Shown here piece after piece: positions 48,073 through 61,605 of a stretch of DNA of 64,000 bases. Origin of the DNA: Blastomyces gilchristii SLH14081 (taxonomy: Eukaryota > Ascomycota > Eurotiomycetes > Onygenales > Ajellomycetaceae); the NCBI RefSeq assembly GCF_000003855.2, contig NW_003101682.1, positions 4,596,744 to 4,660,743 of the forward strand. Direction: 5' to 3'. The notes under the pieces are model-generated. The model was not told where the DNA came from. It saw only the letters and a list, made by a program, of their open reading frames with translations, and ran no database searches. The position numbers and the translations under genes are program-made. Position 1 is the stretch's first letter. Each line of letters opens with the position of its first letter.

Positions 48073-48899
48073 TATAGATCAGAATATTTTCTTTTTATAT
48101 TTAATTGAACAAGATTTTCACTTGGGTTTTATTTCAAATCTTGAATAATGTATACTCTTCTTTTATTTCTGCTAGCTTTCATTTCACTTATCTAAACAAG
48201 ATTCTTTTATCTTTCTCTTTATAAAAGATCAGAACACAATTTTTTGAATAGATCTGCTTAATTATAAACTCTTTTTTACAGCTAAATCAGCCAATTCATT
48301 GTCATGAATATTCATATAAGCAGGAACTTAGTGCAGATGAATTATCAATTTTGATATTCTTCTCTTTTATCTTTTTAAAACAGAGTTTAAAATCAGTTCA
48401 AGATTCATTTGATTATTATGAATCTGACTATTTCTAAGTCTTTTTAAAGCAGCTTGACTATCAGAGAATATTCATATCTCTTTCAAACTATTTTCTCTTT
48501 TATGAGATTTTATTTCAATGAGTTTGAAAGCTTTCATTATTGTAAATAGTTCAGTATCAAAGACTTCAGATTCACACTGTAAATTTCAGAAATCTGATAT
48601 AAAATTGATATTATCTTCAGTGTAAGCAATGCCTGTGTCTAATCTATTTAAATTCTCATTTTTTAAGTCATCTCAATGAATCAGAATAGAGTCTTTTATA
48701 TTAATTGTAGAAATTCTCTTCAAATACTGTTCATATTCTCTCTCTTTAGATAGTTCACTTATTTGTAAGTCTATGAGAGATTCAAGGTTTTCTCTTCAGA
48801 GAGATATCTTCTCATAATTAACTTTTGCAATATTTAAAGAAATAAATTGATTTTTAATCAGTGAGAATAGTCTGTATAGTTGAGAGAGCATTTTCTTTG

Positions 48900-50560
48900 A
48901 AGAATTATTTTCATTTCAATCAAGAAATCTATTTCAATTCAATTCATTTTCAGAGTTAATTAATGAAAATGAAGAAGAGACTCTTTCTCTAATTATATGA
49001 TTTAAGCTCATCTTTATAACTCTCAGAGTATAGTTCATACAGGTCTTTTCAAATCTAATAGTAGAAGAGAGAATTCAAGCTTCAATTTTCATTACTTTAA
49101 TAGAAGATGTTTTGAATACTTTCAGAATTCTTCTCAAAGCTCTGTTTTACAGACTTTGAAAGAGTTCAGTGAAATTTTCTTGATTATTTTATCAAACTTA
49201 AACTTCATAATCAGCTACTGAGATAATACAGGCTATATATAACTGTCTCATAGCCTGGAAGAATAGATCTCTCTCTGTATTTGATAGTCTGATTATGCTA
49301 TTCAATAGTCTTTCTGTCTTGATAGTTCTTTGTTCAATATGATATTCAAAATTCAACTTGAAGCTTAATCATACTTCTAATCATTTGACATTTAAACTGG
49401 GTTTAATCTCTCTCTTTAAAAGAGTTAGACATAGGTTTTTCTCATTGAATCTAGAAAAGAAATGAATTAACTCAGTTTTATTCATATTAAATTGAATTTA
49501 ATTGATATCTGCTCTAACAAAGATTTTCTTTACTGCTTTTTTAATCACTTCTAAATTCTCTTTAATTGTTTTTGAGCTGTAGACTAGATCAATATCATTC
49601 ATATAACTTAAAGATCACACTATTTTTATATCTCTATTTTTGAATAGATATGCAGTGTATAGTGTCAATAAAATGAGTGAGATTGAGAATTCTTACAATA
49701 CTTCTATTTTTATCTCAGTCTTATCTTATTTTATTTCATCAAAGAACAGTTATATGATTCTTTTAGATATAAAACAGTTAACTCATTTTATTAGAGAAAG
49801 TGACAGTTTTAACATCTTCAAAGTCTGAATTCACTTTGACTTTGAAATATGATCAAATGCTTCTTTTATATCAATAAAAACTGCAGTTGAGACCAGATCT
49901 TTATATTATTCTATTTAAATATCAGAAATAAGTGAGAGAACAGTGTCAACTGCAGAGCATTGTTTTCTATCTTCTATTTATTCACTGAATAGAAGAGAAT
50001 TATTAATAGAGCTTATAAAAGATAGTTATATAGCTATTATCTTTTCTAAAACCTTTTCTAGACAGTTCAATAGAGATATTACTCTATATGACTTAAAAAT
50101 TGAAGTGTTTCTATTAGGTTTTGCAAGGATCACTTCAGTGACTTCTGTTCAGCATTCAGAATGATATTCATTTTTCAAGAGATTGAAAAAGAGCTCAAAA
50201 TATTCATTCTTTAAGTAGAAGTATGTATTTTGAATAATTAAGTGATTGATTGAATCAAGCCCTGCAGCATTTTTAACTGAACTTGAGAAGATAACTGACT
50301 CTAATTCATCTTGTGTAAGCTCAGACTATTCTCAGTCATTTTCATCAATATAGTTATGAAGTAATATATTCTCTTCCTCTGAATCTAAATCTGATGAGTT
50401 TTGAAAGAGAATTCTTATAAAAGCTTGACATTTTTTCTCAAAAGAATTTGCTGTATATGATTCATTCTGAAACTTATATTCTAAGGCTGGAAGTTTTGCT
50501 ACACTTCTTGTTTTAGTATAGTTGAAAGCTTTAAAAGCTTTCATTTCTTATGCTTCTTCA
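48900..50560 (-). pseudogene. LINE ORF2 reverse transcriptase and linker
   Basis: 50544-50332 (70 aa, KAFKAFNYTKTRSVAKLPAL and a following ...FQNSSDLDSEEENI) matches the linker between endonuclease and RT in fungal LINEs. RT follows to about 48900 but its motifs are obscured by stops. The plus-strand frames at 49640-50164 and 50627-50833 are shadows. Confidence 0.65.
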
Positions 50561-50699
50561 AGAAATTTGTTTCAGCAGTCTGTTTTAGCTCTTTGAATAT
50601 CTGAAAAATAATCATTTCTGACACCTTTGAACTCTTTATCAGATATTATATCATTCTTTCAATCTATTCTTACAGTAGCTAATTATTTTCTTTTAGATG

Positions 50700-51660
50700 T
50701 GATATTCTCATTTCATCAAGGTTTGAAGTACTCAGAAGACTTTCTCTTTGAAATATTATCTTTAACACTTGTTAGAATAATAGATGTAATAAGCTTCACT
50801 CTATTCTCAAGCATTTCATTTGAGATATCTTGATCAGAATTCTAATATAGCTCACTCTGCTTTGCGAATTTTAACAGTTTTATTCTTTCTTCAACTGCTT
50901 TTCAATCAGCTTTTTCAAAGTTAAACTGATTAGAGAGCAGCAGATTTTCACTCATTTATTTTTCACTCAGTTCAATATCAAATTGAATCATCTCATGATC
51001 TGATTCTGATGTCTCATTTGAATTAATAAACCAGTTTACAAGTCTTTTTTCAATTAGATTTTATGACATGAAGATTAGATCTATAATAGATTTCTATTTC
51101 ATGTCTTTTCTAAACAATGTTTATTGATCAGACTTGTTAACTAGATCTATTGAATGCTCAAAGATTCATTCAATCAGATTATCTGCTCTTACTGCTCTTT
51201 TGCATTCTAAATTTTATCAGAGATAATGTGCATTGAAATCTCCTACAATTATAGAGTTTCTTAATGAAGTTATGTTCAAAAACCCTCTATTAATTGTTCA
51301 GATATTGTTATTTTTCTTCAATAACTTTTCATTATAGATATTTATGAGCTGTATAGTATCAAACTCATTCTCTTTATCTATAATATCTTCCACCGGAATA
51401 TCAGGGTCAGACATGATATCAAATCTTAGATTAAATTGATATTTTGATCTCTTTCTTTCATAGATCACTACTCTTGACTTTATCTCAGACTTTTGAGATA
51501 GAAAGCAGTAGTAGCTTGAATGAGAAATGATGTATTTTTACTCAGCATCAAAGTTCAGTTCCTGAAGCAGTATAAAATCAAGTTTTTATTTAAATGCAAT
51601 TTGAAGACAAGAATAAATATAATTTAAGTTTCTATTCACATCATTTTGAATAAATGTGAT
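50700..51660 (-). pseudogene. LINE ORF2 endonuclease
   Basis: On the minus strand 51247-51229 reads VGDFNAHY, the GDFNAHH catalytic motif of LINE endonucleases, preceded by INIYNEKLL and followed by a DNLIEWIFEHSIDLVN segment. Stops are present. Confidence 0.75.
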
Positions 51661-51934
51661 TTTTGAAGAGTTTTTAAAGTTTTTTTGTTGTTTTTATTGT
51701 ATATTCATATTAAAAGAGAGTAGAGGTAGAGTAGAATCTAATCAATATCATCAGATAGTAGATTATAGCTATTTTGAAAAGTAGGAATCTCAACTGCTTG
51801 TATTATATCTAGTTTATCACCAGAGTCATTTCTCAATTCATTAATCTTAACAGAAGTTTGAGAATTCAAATTCTGTTTATATTTAGCTGAAGAATTCCAG
51901 TTTGAAGATTTAGATAGTTGAGAGTTTCTTCTTT

Positions 51935-52706
51935 CTAAGCTTGCAGTTGTAGGTTTACTGGCTTGACTATTCTCTTCAGTTCTAGATTAACTTTGAGCTT
52001 CATCTTTTCTTCAGTTCTTTTGAGTTCTTGAAGCAAATATACATTCCTTTGAGCTAGATGCATGTTTTTCTTTGTAATTAGAGCATTTAAGCTGAATGTG
52101 TTGACATATTTCATCTCTTTTTGAGCAAGTTTCACATTTATGCTTACTAGTTTTGTGATCTCTAGCACAGAATGCACATTTTGAGTCTTTAAAATAAGAG
52201 ATTGCAATGTGTTCATATCTTTCACAGTTTGAACACTGTGTTTGAGCTTTGAGATTCATTCTTAAGTCTTTGTATTCATGAACTCTCATTTTCAAACCTG
52301 CTACTATTACTTCAGAGATCTTTGATTATTCAAGTATCTTTATATATACTAGATCAGAGGCATTTGGTCTACTTTGTCTGAACTCAATTGAATTTAGTCA
52401 TACAGGCTCTTTTCTCAGTTGAATAGAGTTATATTCTTCTAATTCATTTTTGATAACCAGCATTTCTTCTTCACAGTCAAAAATTTTAACTGAAATATTA
52501 TAAAGAATGAATTTACTGCTCTTTTTATCTCTCTCAGATAGAATTGTTGTGTTTAACAATGATTCTACTGCTGATTTCCAGAGACTCTCATTCTGAATAA
52601 GGAATTTCATACTGAATTCAGGCATTGTATTCAGAATGATGGAGTTTTCAAAGAAGAATAACTCAATTGAAGCTATAACTGGTTTTTGAACTTCAATATC
52701 AGTCAT
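51935..52706 (-). pseudogene. LINE ORF1 (gag-like) with zinc knuckles
   Basis: 52706-52398 is an open N-terminal part. 52295-52011 holds a cysteine/histidine array: CSNCERYEHIAISYF, CAFCARDHKTSKHKC, CSKRDEICQHIQLKC, typical for the nucleic-acid-binding ORF1 of Tad/I LINEs. An overlapping frame at 52225-51935 is a shadow of part of it. One knuckle has lost a cysteine (C to Y). Confidence 0.82.
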
Positions 52707-52790
52707 TAACTGAGAAAAGAACTGCTGATTAATTTCATTTCTAATTCTAAAAATGAGATTCGAGTTTAGCTTGTTTTAATACTACTGTTA

Positions 52791-54490
52791 ATTTTGAATA
52801 GATTGCCTAATAATTTAAATATCACGGATTGAAACCATTGCTAATACAATGTATATCTTCTCTAAACAATAACAATAATTTCATGATATTCAACAAATAA
52901 TTAAATCAGTTATATTACTGAATATAATACAGAATGTTAGAATATAATAAAGTTCAATATATAAGATAACTATTCAGACTCTTCAATTATATCAGATAAT
53001 TGATCATTTAGTGTAATATTCTGATTAGAAAAAGATTCAGATATTGAAACTTTCTAATATGAAGTAAACTCACTTGAGATATATAATTATGTTACTGTTT
53101 CAGTTTTATAAGATAACTAAGATAGTTCTAATTACTTATACATTAATACTGCAGTCAGTCTGATAAGTGTATAACAGTTTATTTACTTATCTTGAGAACT
53201 AGTTAAATTACTTCAAAAGAAATTCAGTCTGAGATAATACTATAGTGCAGACTATTATTACTGTGAGGAATAAACTAGTATATTACTACAGTAACACTGA
53301 ATAATCTTTTATAGAGTACAATACTATAGCAGCTCTACTAGATCTCTTCTATTAAGTTAATATCTACACTTCTGAAGGTTGAATAGAGGAGAAATAAAAC
53401 TTATACATCAAATTAGTCTGAGACTACTATAATATCAACTATTAGAGATTTGAATAAGCAGATATTAGAGATGTGAAGACAGTGAAATACAATTCTCTAG
53501 TAAGTAATAATCTTTGATAATACTTTATATCACATAGAACTAGAATACTAACTTCGAAACAGAACTTGTATACATTGATTACAACTGACAATCAGGCAAA
53601 ACTACATCTTATAAAACTGAATTTGACTGCTATCTTCAAGAAAATTCAATGAATTTACACATCAAATCAATTCTATAGTTATAAAAAATTATTAAGAGTA
53701 CATATTCAACTGTTGTACTGATAATATGTGATATTCTGATAATTTCATTGATAGAGATGAGAATGAAGTGAAAGTTCAACTCAAGCTGAGACATTTATCT
53801 CTATTATCAGAAACAATTACAAGAAGAAATAATTAAGAAACTTATAATTGTAAAATATGAAATTATCAGACAGTTTAATACCTCTGATCACTGTATATTA
53901 GAGAAGTGTAGTTTTCATAAGAAAGTGAAGAATAAACTTATACAAGAATATATTTAGTTATTTTATAAGTGTTATCAATAATCATTATCAAATTCTAATT
54001 ATATAAATAATCACTGAATAAACTGAATGAGACTAAATTTAATCTTCAGTGTCAGTCTTATTCTGATTTTGACAGAATAATCATCTTTCACTGTTTATTC
54101 TGAGAAATTACTCTTATTTCACTGTTCTTGAATTAAATCTGATCATTTTTCACACTATTTCTAAAAGAAATGATTCATTTTCAGATTTTTTTAATACTCA
54201 GTTCTAGTGAGACTCACATGAAGAAATATATAAGATCAGATCAAATGAAATTAAATATGAAATTCATTGTCTCATCAGTCACTCTCATTAATATGATAAT
54301 AACTTCTCATCTCAGAAACATAGAGTAATTTATTGAAGTAATTTATACACTTCTGTATTAGTATAAGAAATCCTGCTTCTGGCGCATTCTTTCCCTCTAT
54401 TTCTATCTCTTGCGCAATTAATAGAGTTACCAGCTTTTGACTACACACAACTACATAAACTGAAGTTCATGACTACTATTCATAACTCAG
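52791..54490. other. AT-rich block, unrecognised
   Basis: Right-hand continuation of the block that received the LINE. No family motif is readable. A patch with residual CpG at 54370-54415 (TCTGGCGCATTC and CTTGCGCAAT) may mark the edge or leader of the gypsy gag fragment that follows. Confidence 0.4.
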
Positions 54491-55980
54491 CTTGAATACT
54501 ATTATATATTTAATTTTTACATTTATCTTTCCATTATAAATACTTCTAAATAGTTATTAATATATATCATATCAAGCTGTGAATCTTCAAATAATTATCT
54601 GTAAGTGTTTATTCTTATATTTCAAACTCTGTCAGTCAATAACTACTTATTATCATTGAAAGAATTGGAAACTTATATACTCTGATCTCTGCAAACTTTA
54701 CTGCAGAAACTCAGAAAGAGTTATCTGAATTATAAATAATCTCTGTAAAAGAAGTCTCAGAGACTTCCTAATTTACTTATAAAATATTAGTTTCTGTTTT
54801 TAAGAGAGAGAAACTCTCTGAGTCTGTGAATAAATCAATTTCAATGAAAGATATTCTTGAGTATTTTTAACAGAATTAAGTTATTGTTTTATAAGAAATA
54901 TTTACTGTCTGCAAACACTTTTAAATCAATTTTTTAAATATAATATTCATATATATCTGTGAATTGAAAAGAAACTTCTTAAACCGCAATGATTTAAAAT
55001 TATTTATTAAACTATAATTTATAAAAACTTCTATGAGTTCATTTTCAAAATCAACTCACAAGTATGATTGTGTAATATGAAAGATGAAAAAACGCTTATT
55101 TATATAATATCAAATCTTTATTATATTGAAATCAAAATTAACTGAATTATTTAAAGAATAATTACAAGAGGTTTCACTGATTAGTTTTTAAACTGTATTT
55201 GAAATATAAGTTGAAAGTCTCTGTAAACTGAACAGAGAACATCTGAGTTATAATTATCAGTATTAGAGAAAAAAGTAAGAAAGCTTATAAACACTACTTA
55301 TAATATTTCATAAAATTGTGATATAAATTAAAATCTGAGAAAACAGAGCTCTGAAACGAGATCTGAATAATGATATTTATAAAGAAATTGAATAAAAATA
55401 TGCAGAATAAGCTCATTGCGTAAAACTTTAAACTCTTGATTTTGAAGAAACTGATAACTTTTATTCATCACTTATAAATGACTATAAAAGTTACAGATCT
55501 ACAGAGAGTGAATTATCAATGAATTTTATACAGATTAAAATAACAGCAAAGAGACCTTTCACAGAAAGAGAATAAAATATAGAGAAATTAATATCTGACT
55601 ACTGAGTAGAGAGAGAGAGTTTCATATGCTCTTATAAATAAAATGTATAACAGAGAGATTAAGAAAAAAAGTCTCTATTTTATCTATTTCAAAGTAGAAC
55701 ATCTCTGTGCACACTGTTTTAATAAACTGAAATAGAAATTTGAGAAGTTATAAATAGGGTCAGTAATTGTTTTTTTAAAGATTTGAAATTAATATCTGAA
55801 TCTGTTGCTCTTTTAATGAAAATAAATACTTATAGAAGAAAACTATGCTACAGTATTACTACTCTATAAGTATGAGAAACATTGATAAACTCAGAATGTC
55901 AGATTATTATAATATTTTTAAAGCTCAAACAGTAAATAAATTGAATGATGAAAACTGAAAACCTGTTTCTGTAATAAATA
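54490..55980 (+). mobile_element. gypsy gag fragment, family E copy 1
   Basis: Plus-strand sequence at 55540-55870 is collinear with the reverse complement of 63190-62900, including AAATAGAAATTTGAGAAGTT and the preceding EHLC-H-CFNKLK knuckle-like stretch. A helical gag-like region (KSISMKDILEYF) precedes it. This is the 5' portion of a Ty3/gypsy element whose RT is visible in copy 2. It ends abruptly near 55980 and no LTR was found. Confidence 0.6.
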
Positions 55981-56007
55981 AGATATAAAAGCTCAGATCT
56001 GAATAGA

Positions 56008-56333
56008 CTGATCATGTAACTGTGTCTGAGATCAGAATCAAACTTTATAGTTATTATATTGTTTAAAAGTATTACTCCTGATCATAATTTATATGCATTA
56101 TATTAATCTCAAATCATCTTATTTTAAGTATTAAAGGTCTCTGAGTCACTTTTCAAATAAAAATTTAGACTTAGATAAAGAATATATTTGAAAATTCTTA
56201 GTCATATTTTCATTCTGATTTTATTATTGAGAATAACATCAAATGAGACCATGAAATCATTTCTCACTTATATAATATTATAACATAGTACTCATTCATT
56301 GAAAATTCAACAGAAAGTATTATCAAATATCAC
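56008..56333 (+). repeat. dispersed AT-rich repeat R1, copy 2
   Basis: Collinear with 21480-21810. Differences between the copies are mostly C/T and G/A. It ends about 20 bp before the SINE head. Confidence 0.65.
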
Positions 56334-56354
56334 TCTGATAACTGAATGATTGAT

Positions 56355-56712
56355 GCGGCCACCTGGTAGTGTCTTGGCGTGGGAAATCAAGGCGTGCGGG
56401 TTTGAAACCCGCAGGGAATATATTAAATCTGAAACTCAAACACCTCAGGTTTCTAATAAATACAGAGCTGTACAAATCACTTCAATAAAATGCTCTATGT
56501 TTCTGAGATCAGAAGTTATTATCACATGTATTTAATTGTCACTTCTTTGTATTTCCTATGTTCTTGTTATCTTGACATGATCTTAACACCTGTATTTCCT
56601 CCTGTATAATCAACAGTTAGTCTGTATTTGATATCACACAAGAACTCATCAAAAGCTCTGCTTGTATATAAGTATAATGAAAGAATAATAATAATAATAA
56701 ATATAATAATAT
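56355..56712 (+). mobile_element. tRNA-derived SINE
   Basis: The GC-rich head GCGGCCACCTGGTAGTGTC has a possible weak A box. A perfect T-arm hairpin follows (GCGGG, loop TTTGAAA, CCCGC at 56396-56412) containing a B-box-like GGTTTGAAACC. The body is about 250 bp and the tail is (AAT)n at 56684-56712. The last 170 bp recur reversed at 15581-15619 plus 21336-21465. Sequence before the tail (GAAAGAATAATAAT) resembles the LINE end (TTGAAGAATAATAAT), suggesting LINE-driven mobilisation. No clear target duplication found. Confidence 0.65.
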
Positions 56713-57085
56713 TATCAAACATTTTCATTCATGAATGAAGACATGTGAATCAGTGTTACATATGTCTGACAATATCATCAATCATCTCAATATTCTGTTT
56801 CAAGACACTGTCATGCAACAGAAGACATTAGACTGATTACAGAGTGTCTGGCAGAGAAATACTTCTCTCACAACATTCATCCCTGATTTCAACACTAAGA
56901 TTCGAGAAGCAGGTGATCAATCTTGAAAGAATTGAATAAAAATTAGCATGCTTAAGAAGACAATAACTTTCAAACTTCTACAGACTCTCATAAGTATAAA
57001 TAAAGACCAGACTTATGAAGACTTCTGCATACAACTTCAGACATTGAATGATCATCTTACTAAGTTTAAGAGTATACAGAATAGT

Positions 57086-57093
57086 AGCAGAAG
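57086..57093. repeat. 8-bp target duplication of the MITE (left)
   Basis: AGCAGAAG, repeated at 57600-57607. Copy B1 has the single uninterrupted site (GGCAGGAGACATT at about 16980), which confirms the insertion. Confidence 0.88.
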
Positions 57094-57599
57094 TAGACTG
57101 GCCGCCGGGACCATGAATTTCACGTTTGGTCCCATTTGGTCTGGTCCCATACATTTCTTGGCGTGAATCCCGCTGGGACTGGCTATCAAAAAAACATGCA
57201 AAGTGACTATATATCAGATCTTAAAATGAAACCATGACTTGAAAAAAATGAGAAAGTGGTCCCATTTGGTCCCATTTAGTCCCATTCTTAGCATAAAGTT
57301 ACTATTTTTAGACATTTTAAGGTTTTTTTTAGACTATTTTTAATTTTTTAAAAAGTAACGCTTTTTGGTAACACTCAAATGAGATTTAAAGTCATTTAAA
57401 GCAATAAAAATAATTTAAATTGAGAAGTGGAAATCATGATCCCATTTGGAAAATGTGACAAGAGTAGACAGTAAGTCCCACTGGGACAGTATGGGACTAC
57501 TATCTAATGTTAAAACCGTGTAATGGGATCAGTCGAATTGGTAATGGGACTATCAAAAAATCTGGTCCTGGTCCCAGACACGGTCACACGGTCAGTCTA
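57094..57599. mobile_element. hAT-type MITE, 506 bp, not RIPed
   Basis: Terminal inverted repeats TAGACTGGCCG and TAGACTGACCG (reverse of the right end), 10 of 11 matching, with an 8-bp target duplication, as for hAT transposons. Subterminal GGTCCCATT motifs occur several times at both ends in both orientations, a usual feature of hAT transposase binding regions. There is no coding capacity. CC/GG and CpG are intact inside a gag gene that has lost nearly all of them, so it landed after the RIP or is too short to trigger it. Confidence 0.85.
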
Positions 57600-60500
57600 A
57601 GCAGAAGATATTATTTCTCAGTCACTTATACATCTGTGTTAAAGAATAACAATAATGCAGATGTCATGAATTGAGTAGACTCAAATATTTATATATAAAC
57701 AAGGATCTTCATCATCTCAATGAGCTTCTGAGTCTCTGAAATCATTTTCAAAGAAGTTGCTGATCAACATCAACAAGAGATGTACATCAACTGTAATTAA
57801 TCAGAACATATTACTTTTAACTACTGATCAGTCTATGTATCTTCTGACTCACAGAATGAATCAGCATCTGTCTGCGTCAATCACATTGCATTAGAGAAAG
57901 ATTCAAAAGATACCTATGAAGATACTCTGATAAAACAGGGAAAAGGTTAGCTTTCATTCAAATTCACAAGCAGAAGCTTGAAGAGGTTGAATGACAATAA
58001 TTTAAAGAGAAAATGACAATGAATGCAATTCTTGTATCTACTGTGATAAATAACATGTATAATATGAAAGTCATGATAGATAGCAGTCTATATCACTATG
58101 CAATGATTAAATCTTCAGTCATAAGATATTATAACGTTCAGTGTATTTCTTTATCAAAATCTTAACTTCTCATAGAATTTGATAATTTAAAAAGACATTT
58201 CACATTCATTACATGATGAAACTAAACATAGATGTCAGAGAACATCAATGTGAAGATGCTTATGCATATGAAGTTGATAATCTTGACTCTAATCTTATGC
58301 TAGAACTTGCCTGACTATCTGAACAAGATATCTTATTAAATGCTTAAAACAGATGCTTAATATTCTCTAACAATAATAGAATTCATGAAGATGATATTCA
58401 CAAGACTATGAATGTTACACAGATCTCTGTCAACACTTATAAAATCCTCTGAAAAAGAAGTCATTGATGAGACTGTTAACAAAGTCATTAATAGCAGAAT
58501 TATATAGCAATCTATTTCATCAGACTGACTGATATTAAGAAAGCTCTAGAGAAGTTATTTCATACTATAATAACAGATTCTAATACAAAACTCTCTCAAT
58601 AATATCCTGAATATCTAGATGTCTTTCAACAAGACAATATGAGAAATATACTCTTCTTATGAGACTCAGCAGTAAATCACAGTATCAAGTTAGAAAAGAA
58701 GAATGATAAGAACTCTGAGTTATCATGAGACTCTCTTTACAATATATCTTCAGATGAACTTCTTCTTCTTTAGAAAGCACTCAATGATCTGTTGAATAAG
58801 AGATTCATATATATTAGTAACTCTTTCACTGCAGCTTCTATTCTCTTTGCAAAGAAATTAGATAAAGAACTTCAATTCTGTGTGAAATATCAAGATCTGA
58901 ACAAATTGATAAAGAAAGATACTTATCTCTTATCTCTTATTAATGAAACTTCAGTATGTATTAGATGAGCTCAATGATTTACAAAGCTAGATATTATTAC
59001 TGCATTTCATAAGATTTATATTATGGAAGAAGATGAATGACTTACAGCATTCTGAATATATGATGATTTCTTTGAATGAGTAGTCACACTCTTTGAACTG
59101 ACTAATATTCTCAGTACATTTCAGAAGTATATCAACTGAGCACTCTGAGATTTTCTTGACAAGTTTGCATCTGCATATCTAGATGACATTCTCATCTTCA
59201 TCAATGAATTCAAAAAGAAACATCAGAAACATGTATGAAGAGTATTACAATGATTATAAAAAGCAGAAGAATCAATAGGTATTAATAAGTGTGATTTCAA
59301 AGTTAAGAGTACAAAATACCCAGATTTTATCATAGAAGCTGATAATAGAATTCAAATGAATTCTGAGAAGATTTTCATCATTCTTGAATGAGATGCTTCA
59401 CATACTGTGAAAGATGTATAAAGCTTCATCAGATTTACTAACTTCTATCAGTGATTTATACAAAACTTCTCAGATATCACAAGATTACTTACAGAACTTA
59501 TTAAGAAGAACTCAGTATTTCAGTGATAAGCAGACACTGAAGCTGTATTCACACAGATAAAGAAGATATTCATTAATATCTCTCTACTAATACTATTTGA
59601 TTCTGATTGTGAGATCATTATTGAAGTCAATTTCTCGGACTATAGCACAGAAGAAGCTATATTGTAATATAATGATATAAGTGTCATATGATCATGCATT
59701 TTCATGTCTAAGAAACTGAGTCTCACTGAATGCAATTATAAGATCTATGATGAGAAACTTCTCACAATTATACACTGTTTAGAAGAATGAGACTCTGAAC
59801 TCTAAAGTGTCTTCAACTTTAAGATAATCATAGATTATATGAATCTCAAGCATTTCACAATTATCTGTAAGCTTATCAAACATCAGATGCAATGATCTGA
59901 GTTATTATATTATTTTCATTTCACTATACACTATTGCTCTGACAGTCAGAACTCAATGATAGATGCCCTCTTATAATAAGAGTAAGATATGCCATTCAAT
60001 ATAACAGATATATATTGAATGAACTGAGAACACTGACTCTTGAATTTAAAGATACTAGTTAATTATGATGAGATTACTCATGATACTATACATGCTTCAC
60101 TGATCAGAACATCTTCTGAACCTACACTGAATGAATTAAAACATACAGCAACTCAAACTAATGAATTTCTTCAAGTACTTATCAAAGTAGCATATCAAGA
60201 AGTACTCTGATTCTTCTCAGAACTACATATAAGAATCAACATCTCAGAATGCTCAATCAATAATAATAACACTCTGTGATTTTATAAACAACACTGAGTC
60301 TCTCACTCTGAACTCTTACACACTCAGATAATACAAGAGAGATATGATTCTCATATGATCAGTCATTCAAATCATGAACAACTGTATTGAATGATATCTC
60401 AAGAGTTCTACTGATCTGAGATATTAAACAGCATCAGTCATTGTGTTTGAAACTGCAAGTATTATTCTTCTATTATCTTGTAAAATAACTGTAAAAAAGA

Positions 60501-61419
60501 CCTACTGAAATCACTTAATATCTCTGATAAAATCTGATAAGATGTAGTCATTGATTTCACTGTCAATCTCTCTGAGAGTAAGAGTTATAAGAATATCCTA
60601 GTCATCATTAACTGATTGAGTGAAGATATAATATTGAAATCTTGTAATAAGATGAATACTGAATAAGTCACTGAAGCCTTCTTACAGAGTTCATTCTATT
60701 GAATGCATGAGTTACTGAGATCTATTATATCTGACTGAGACTGTCAATTCATAAGCACTCTCTGAACAAGAATCTATCAGGTTCTCAAGATCATATATTA
60801 CTTATTAACTGCTTATCACTGTGAGACTGATAATTCATCAGAATGAATAATTCAGACAGTGAAGAATTATCTTCATAAGTTCTGTAATTATTTATAAGAT
60901 AACTGACATGATCTTCTTCTACATGCTGAAGTCATTATCAATGACTGAGATGCTGTTTTAACAGATGTAAGTCTGTTCTTTCTTACATATAAATATCACA
61001 TGAAAGTGTTGAATCTTCTAGAGATTACACAGTTCACACTGAACCTCTGAAGTTTAATTCAGATCATCAATAATATAGTAATAAAGCTCTGAGATGTCTG
61101 CAACTGAGCAGAAGTCTTTAAATCAAGTACTAAACAAGATTAAGAAGATCAAATTAATGTTTACTGAGACTCTGCTAAACAATATAAGATAGAAGATCTG
61201 ATGTGATTGAATCTTAAGAATATACAGATCACACATCTGTCTCATACACTGAATTATCATTGTATCAAGTATAATATGATAGAAGTTATAGACAGTTATA
61301 ACTACTGTCTTAACACATTATCAGAGATTCATAATATCTTTTATATGAGTTAACTTCACTATGCTGTCATCAATTCATTCTCTTCTCAACTGACTTCTGA
61401 TTGACAGCTGCCAGGGATT

Positions 61420-61580
61420 ATAGAAGAAGATAATGAACTTGAATGAGAAATTGATAATATTCTTGATAATAGACTCTGCAGCTGCAGCTGAAAATATCTT
61501 GTGAAATGAGTCAGCTATAATCACCTGATCTGAACTCTGAGCTCTGCACTATTCAAAACAGCAGCTCTTGACCGGTGAGA
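61420..61580 (+). pseudogene. chromodomain remnant of element B2
   Basis: Reads EIDNILDNRLC, then YLVK.VSYNHLI.TLSSALFKTAALD, parallel to B1. TGA stops replace the two tryptophans expected after YLVK and before TLSS. Confidence 0.78.
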
Positions 61581-61605
61581 ACTACTTCTGAAAAGAGAGG
61601 GCTAA

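Larger units (their letters stand above)
47381..52775 (-). mobile_element. full-length LINE (non-LTR retrotransposon), RIP-decayed
   Basis: A 5.4-kb unit flanked by a 15-bp target duplication TTAATACTACTGTTA (47366-47380, 52776-52790). Minus-strand order: ORF1 with CCHC knuckles (52706-51935), apurinic-type endonuclease (about 51660-50700), RT (about 50300-48900), RNase H and terminal CCHC (48500-47752), 3' UTR and AAT-rich tail. The layout of ORF1 knuckles, endonuclease, RT and RNase H fits Tad-like or I-like elements of filamentous fungi. It shares 1.09 kb of 3' sequence with the chimera at 9521-10609. Confidence 0.88.

Noticed and set aside
49640..50833. plus-strand frames within the LINE
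   Set aside because: They lie opposite to recognisable LINE ORF2 sequence and have no independent support.
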